DNA from: Gammaproteobacteria bacterium
GTDB lineage: Bacteria; Pseudomonadota; Gammaproteobacteria; Pseudomonadales; JAUIKI01
Length of the DNA stretch: 7,973 nt
Reading direction: 5' to 3'
NCBI GenBank assembly: GCA_030430875.1
Contig: JAUIKI010000055.1
Span: 1 to 7,973 of the forward strand
The position numbers and the translations under genes were made by a program. Below the pieces are notes generated by a model. It searched no databases. It saw only the letters and a program-made list of their open reading frames with translations, and had not been told where the DNA came from. Positions 6,004-7,973 of the stretch are shown in pieces (position 1 is the stretch's first letter; each line of letters starts with the position of its first letter).

Positions 6004-7254
6004 ATGTTAACAAAGCAATCTGTGACTGATTTTGATTCTAAAATTTGGCAGCTCATTGAGCAGGAAAAGAAACGTCAGGAAGAGCATATTGAGTTAATTG
6101 CGTCAGAAAATTATGCCAGTGAACGTGTTATGGCGGTTCAAGGTAGCGTGTTAACGAACAAATACGCAGAAGGTTATCCACACAAGCGTTATTACGGTGG
6201 CTGTGAACATGTTGATGGTGTGGAAGATTTAGCAATCGAGCGGGCAAAGCAATTATTTGGTGCGGATTATGCCAATGTTCAACCGCACTCTGGTTCTCAG
6301 GCAAATGCCGCTGTTTATATGGCATTAATTAAGCCAGGCGACACGGTTATGGGAATGAGTTTAGCGCATGGTGGTCACTTGACCCATGGTGCGTCGGTTA
6401 ATTTTTCAGGAAAATATTATCACGTTGAGCAGTATGGTATTAATACTGAAACAGGTGAGCTTGATTTTGATGATATTGCTGAGCAAGCAAGAAAGTGCCA
6501 ACCCAAAATGATTATGGCCGGATTTTCTGCCTATTCTCGAGTGATTGATTGGCAAAAATTTAGAGATATTGCGGATGAAGTCGGTGCTTATTTAGTTGTT
6601 GATATGGCTCACGTTGCAGGATTGGTTGCAGCAGGTGTGTATCCAAACCCTGTAGGGATTGCTGATGTGACAACGACTACGACGCACAAAACGCTTGCAG
6701 GTCCTCGTGGTGGTTTGATTTTGGCAAAAGCTAACCCAGATTTAGAGAAAAAGTTAAATTCTGCTGTTTTTCCTGGTATGCAAGGTGGTCCTTTGATGCA
6801 CGTGATTGCTGCAAAAGCGGTTTGTTTTAAAGAGGCAATGCTGCCTGAGTTCAAATCTTACCAACAGCATGTTGTGGAAAATGCTCGTGCGATGGCGAAT
6901 TGTCTGCAAAAACGTGGTTATAAGATTGTATGTGGCGGAACAGATAACCATTTGTTCTTGGTTGATTTAATTGATAAAGATATCACTGGGAAAGATGCTG
7001 ATGCAGCACTTGGTTCGGCTAATATTACCGTTAATAAAAATGCGGTTCCTAATGACCCCAGATCACCATTTGTGACCAGTGGTCTGCGAATAGGTACTCC
7101 AGCAGTAACTCGACGTGGTTTTAGTCAAGCTGAAGTGGAAAAGGTTGCTTTAATGATCTCTGATGTCTTGGATAATATTGAAAATCGTTCTGTGATTGAG
7201 CAAGTTAAGTCTCAAGTTCTTGATCTTTGTGCAAAGTTTCCTGTTTATGTCTAA
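6004..7254 (+). CDS. glyA: Serine hydroxymethyltransferase GlyA
   Basis: Complete 416-residue cytoplasmic enzyme that uses pyridoxal phosphate. It interconverts serine and glycine while charging tetrahydrofolate with a one-carbon unit. Seen: ELIASENYAS (30-39), NKYAEGYPHKRYYGGCEHVD (52-71), NVQPHSGSQANAAVY (91-105), LAHGGHLTHG (120-129), VVDMAHVAGL (198-207) with Asp200 and His203 for the cofactor, and TTTTHKTLAGPRGG with Lys229 as the Schiff-base lysine at the same number as in E. coli. FPGMQGGP and SGLRIGTPAVTRRG follow. The full length matches the family. A GAGG (5989-5992) lies 11 nt before the ATG, a slightly long but usable spacing. The gene ends 9 nt before a sensor kinase in the same frame, so the two are likely in one operon. 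Confidence 0.98.
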   Translation: MLTKQSVTDFDSKIWQLIEQEKKRQEEHIELIASENYASERVMAVQGSVLTNKYAEGYPHKRYYGGCEHVDGVEDLAIERAKQLFGADYANVQPHSGSQANAAVYMALIKPGDTVMGMSLAHGGHLTHGASVNFSGKYYHVEQYGINTETGELDFDDIAEQARKCQPKMIMAGFSAYSRVIDWQKFRDIADEVGAYLVVDMAHVAGLVAAGVYPNPVGIADVTTTTTHKTLAGPRGGLILAKANPDLEKKLNSAVFPGMQGGPLMHVIAAKAVCFKEAMLPEFKSYQQHVVENARAMANCLQKRGYKIVCGGTDNHLFLVDLIDKDITGKDADAALGSANITVNKNAVPNDPRSPFVTSGLRIGTPAVTRRGFSQAEVEKVALMISDVLDNIENRSVIEQVKSQVLDLCAKFPVYV

Positions 7255-7263
7255 ACTAAATGC

Positions 7264-7973
7264 ATGGGTAAACAACTCTCAGTTTGGATTAAGCATCCAT
7301 TACAAACATTACATGCGGTAGCAGAAAATGATGTCACGACATCGCATGTAAATTTCTTCGTGGCTGGACTTTTTGGAGTAATTGTCCATCCGTTCTTCTA
7401 TGTGATGTTCAAAATGTGGTTCCCTTTAGAGTTTGATCCAATTGCTCTGCGAGCGATTGGTGTGGGATCATGTGTATTGATCATGTTGCATCGTTTTTGG
7501 CCTAGTTCGGCCAAGCCGTATTTACCTTATTGTTGGTATTTTGTGCTGTTATTCAATTTGCCTTATTACACTACAGTCATGTTGATTCAGAATGATTTCT
7601 CTACGATGTGGTATTTAGGCAGTATGCTGACGATATTTTTCCTAACTGTCTTAGTTTTGGAGTGGTTCATTATTGTGCTGTTGGTCTTGTTAGGTGTGGC
7701 ACTTGGTGTGGCAACTGCTTTATTTCTATCAAGTGAGTCAGTTTTTAGTGCTGAGCATTTGCAGCATGTGCCAGTATTTATATTAGCCATGGTTGCTGGA
7801 ATTATTTTTAATCAGCGTTACAAAAAAGGTTTGATTGCGCAAGAAAAACTAAAAATAGTGACATCGGTGAGTAACATAGCTCATGAACTGCGTACACCGT
7901 TGCTTGGGATCAAGAGCAGTGCCTTAGGGCTTAAATATTATTTGCCAATTTTGATGAAAGGCTATCAGCTTGC
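7264..7973 (+). CDS. CqsS/LqsS-like membrane sensor histidine kinase (partial, 3' end outside window)
   Basis: The first 236 codons are visible and open to the window edge. Relatives sense hydrophobic alpha-hydroxyketone autoinducers (CAI-1, LAI-1) with a multi-pass inner-membrane domain and signal through His phosphorylation. Seen: hydrophobic segments at about residues 31-50, 60-77, 89-108, 117-133, 134-156 and 170-184, then a linker and the H-box IAHELRTPLLGIKSS (205-219) with phospho-acceptor His207. Against V. cholerae CqsS from memory, shared landmarks are HPFFY...WFP (42-54), YLPYCWYF...NLPYY (86-102), QNDFSTMW (109-116) and VPVF (169-172), and the CqsS acceptor is His194. The ATP-binding domain and any receiver domain lie beyond the window. 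The start is the first ATG after the glyA stop, 9 nt on, with no clear Shine-Dalgarno, which suggests coupling to glyA. A different ligand is possible. I am confident of the kinase and fairly confident of the subfamily. Confidence 0.88.
   Translation, partial: MGKQLSVWIKHPLQTLHAVAENDVTTSHVNFFVAGLFGVIVHPFFYVMFKMWFPLEFDPIALRAIGVGSCVLIMLHRFWPSSAKPYLPYCWYFVLLFNLPYYTTVMLIQNDFSTMWYLGSMLTIFFLTVLVLEWFIIVLLVLLGVALGVATALFLSSESVFSAEHLQHVPVFILAMVAGIIFNQRYKKGLIAQEKLKIVTSVSNIAHELRTPLLGIKSSALGLKYYLPILMKGYQL

Noticed and set aside
6609..6854. 81-codon open frame on the minus strand inside glyA
   Set aside because: It is a shadow of glyA, whose catalytic lysine region is coded on the other strand.
7587..7790. 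67-codon open frame on the minus strand at the right end
   Set aside because: It is opposite the membrane domain of the sensor kinase. Its Thr/Asn/Lys-rich product is what antisense of hydrophobic codons gives.

Overview
The window looks like chromosomal DNA of an AT-rich gammaproteobacterium, most likely a Legionellales-type organism (inference). The grounds are a thiS-thiG-trmB cluster, a HemB with the Asp-type metal site known from Pseudomonas, and a CqsS/LqsS-like quorum-sensing kinase. Both strands carry tightly packed housekeeping genes, and a degraded Rhs-type toxin island sits between them.

Left part (about 6-2125, minus strand): read in the direction of transcription, the order is a DUF423 small membrane protein, thiS, thiG and trmB. 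The first three overlap (8 nt, then 1 nt), so they are probably translationally coupled. ThiS (sulfur carrier) and ThiG (thiazole synthase) work together in thiamin biosynthesis. TrmB makes m7G in tRNA and follows after 53 nt.

Middle part (about 2354-4612, plus strand): a secreted Rhs/YD-repeat protein with a signal peptide and a DUF6531-like segment is interrupted by one in-frame amber codon at 3509-3511. It then continues in the same frame to about 4113. There it joins, out of frame, a roughly 60-codon piece that looks like the C-terminal end of a polymorphic toxin (about 4117-4299). The usual end of the Rhs core is missing. Seven nucleotides later comes an intact 101-residue DUF4288-like gene, a plausible orphan immunity gene. 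A good intrinsic terminator (4768-4806) closes this unit.

Right part (4812-7973, plus strand): a near-consensus sigma70 promoter drives hemB (porphobilinogen synthase). Then come glyA (serine hydroxymethyltransferase) and, only 9 nt later, the first 236 codons of a multi-pass membrane histidine kinase. Its sensor domain and H-box resemble the alpha-hydroxyketone autoinducer receptors CqsS (Vibrio) and LqsS (Legionella). The kinase runs off the end of the window.

The two items most worth following up are this quorum-sensing receptor, coupled to glyA, and the decayed Rhs toxin with a surviving downstream gene. I saw no tRNA or rRNA gene, CRISPR array or complete insertion sequence.
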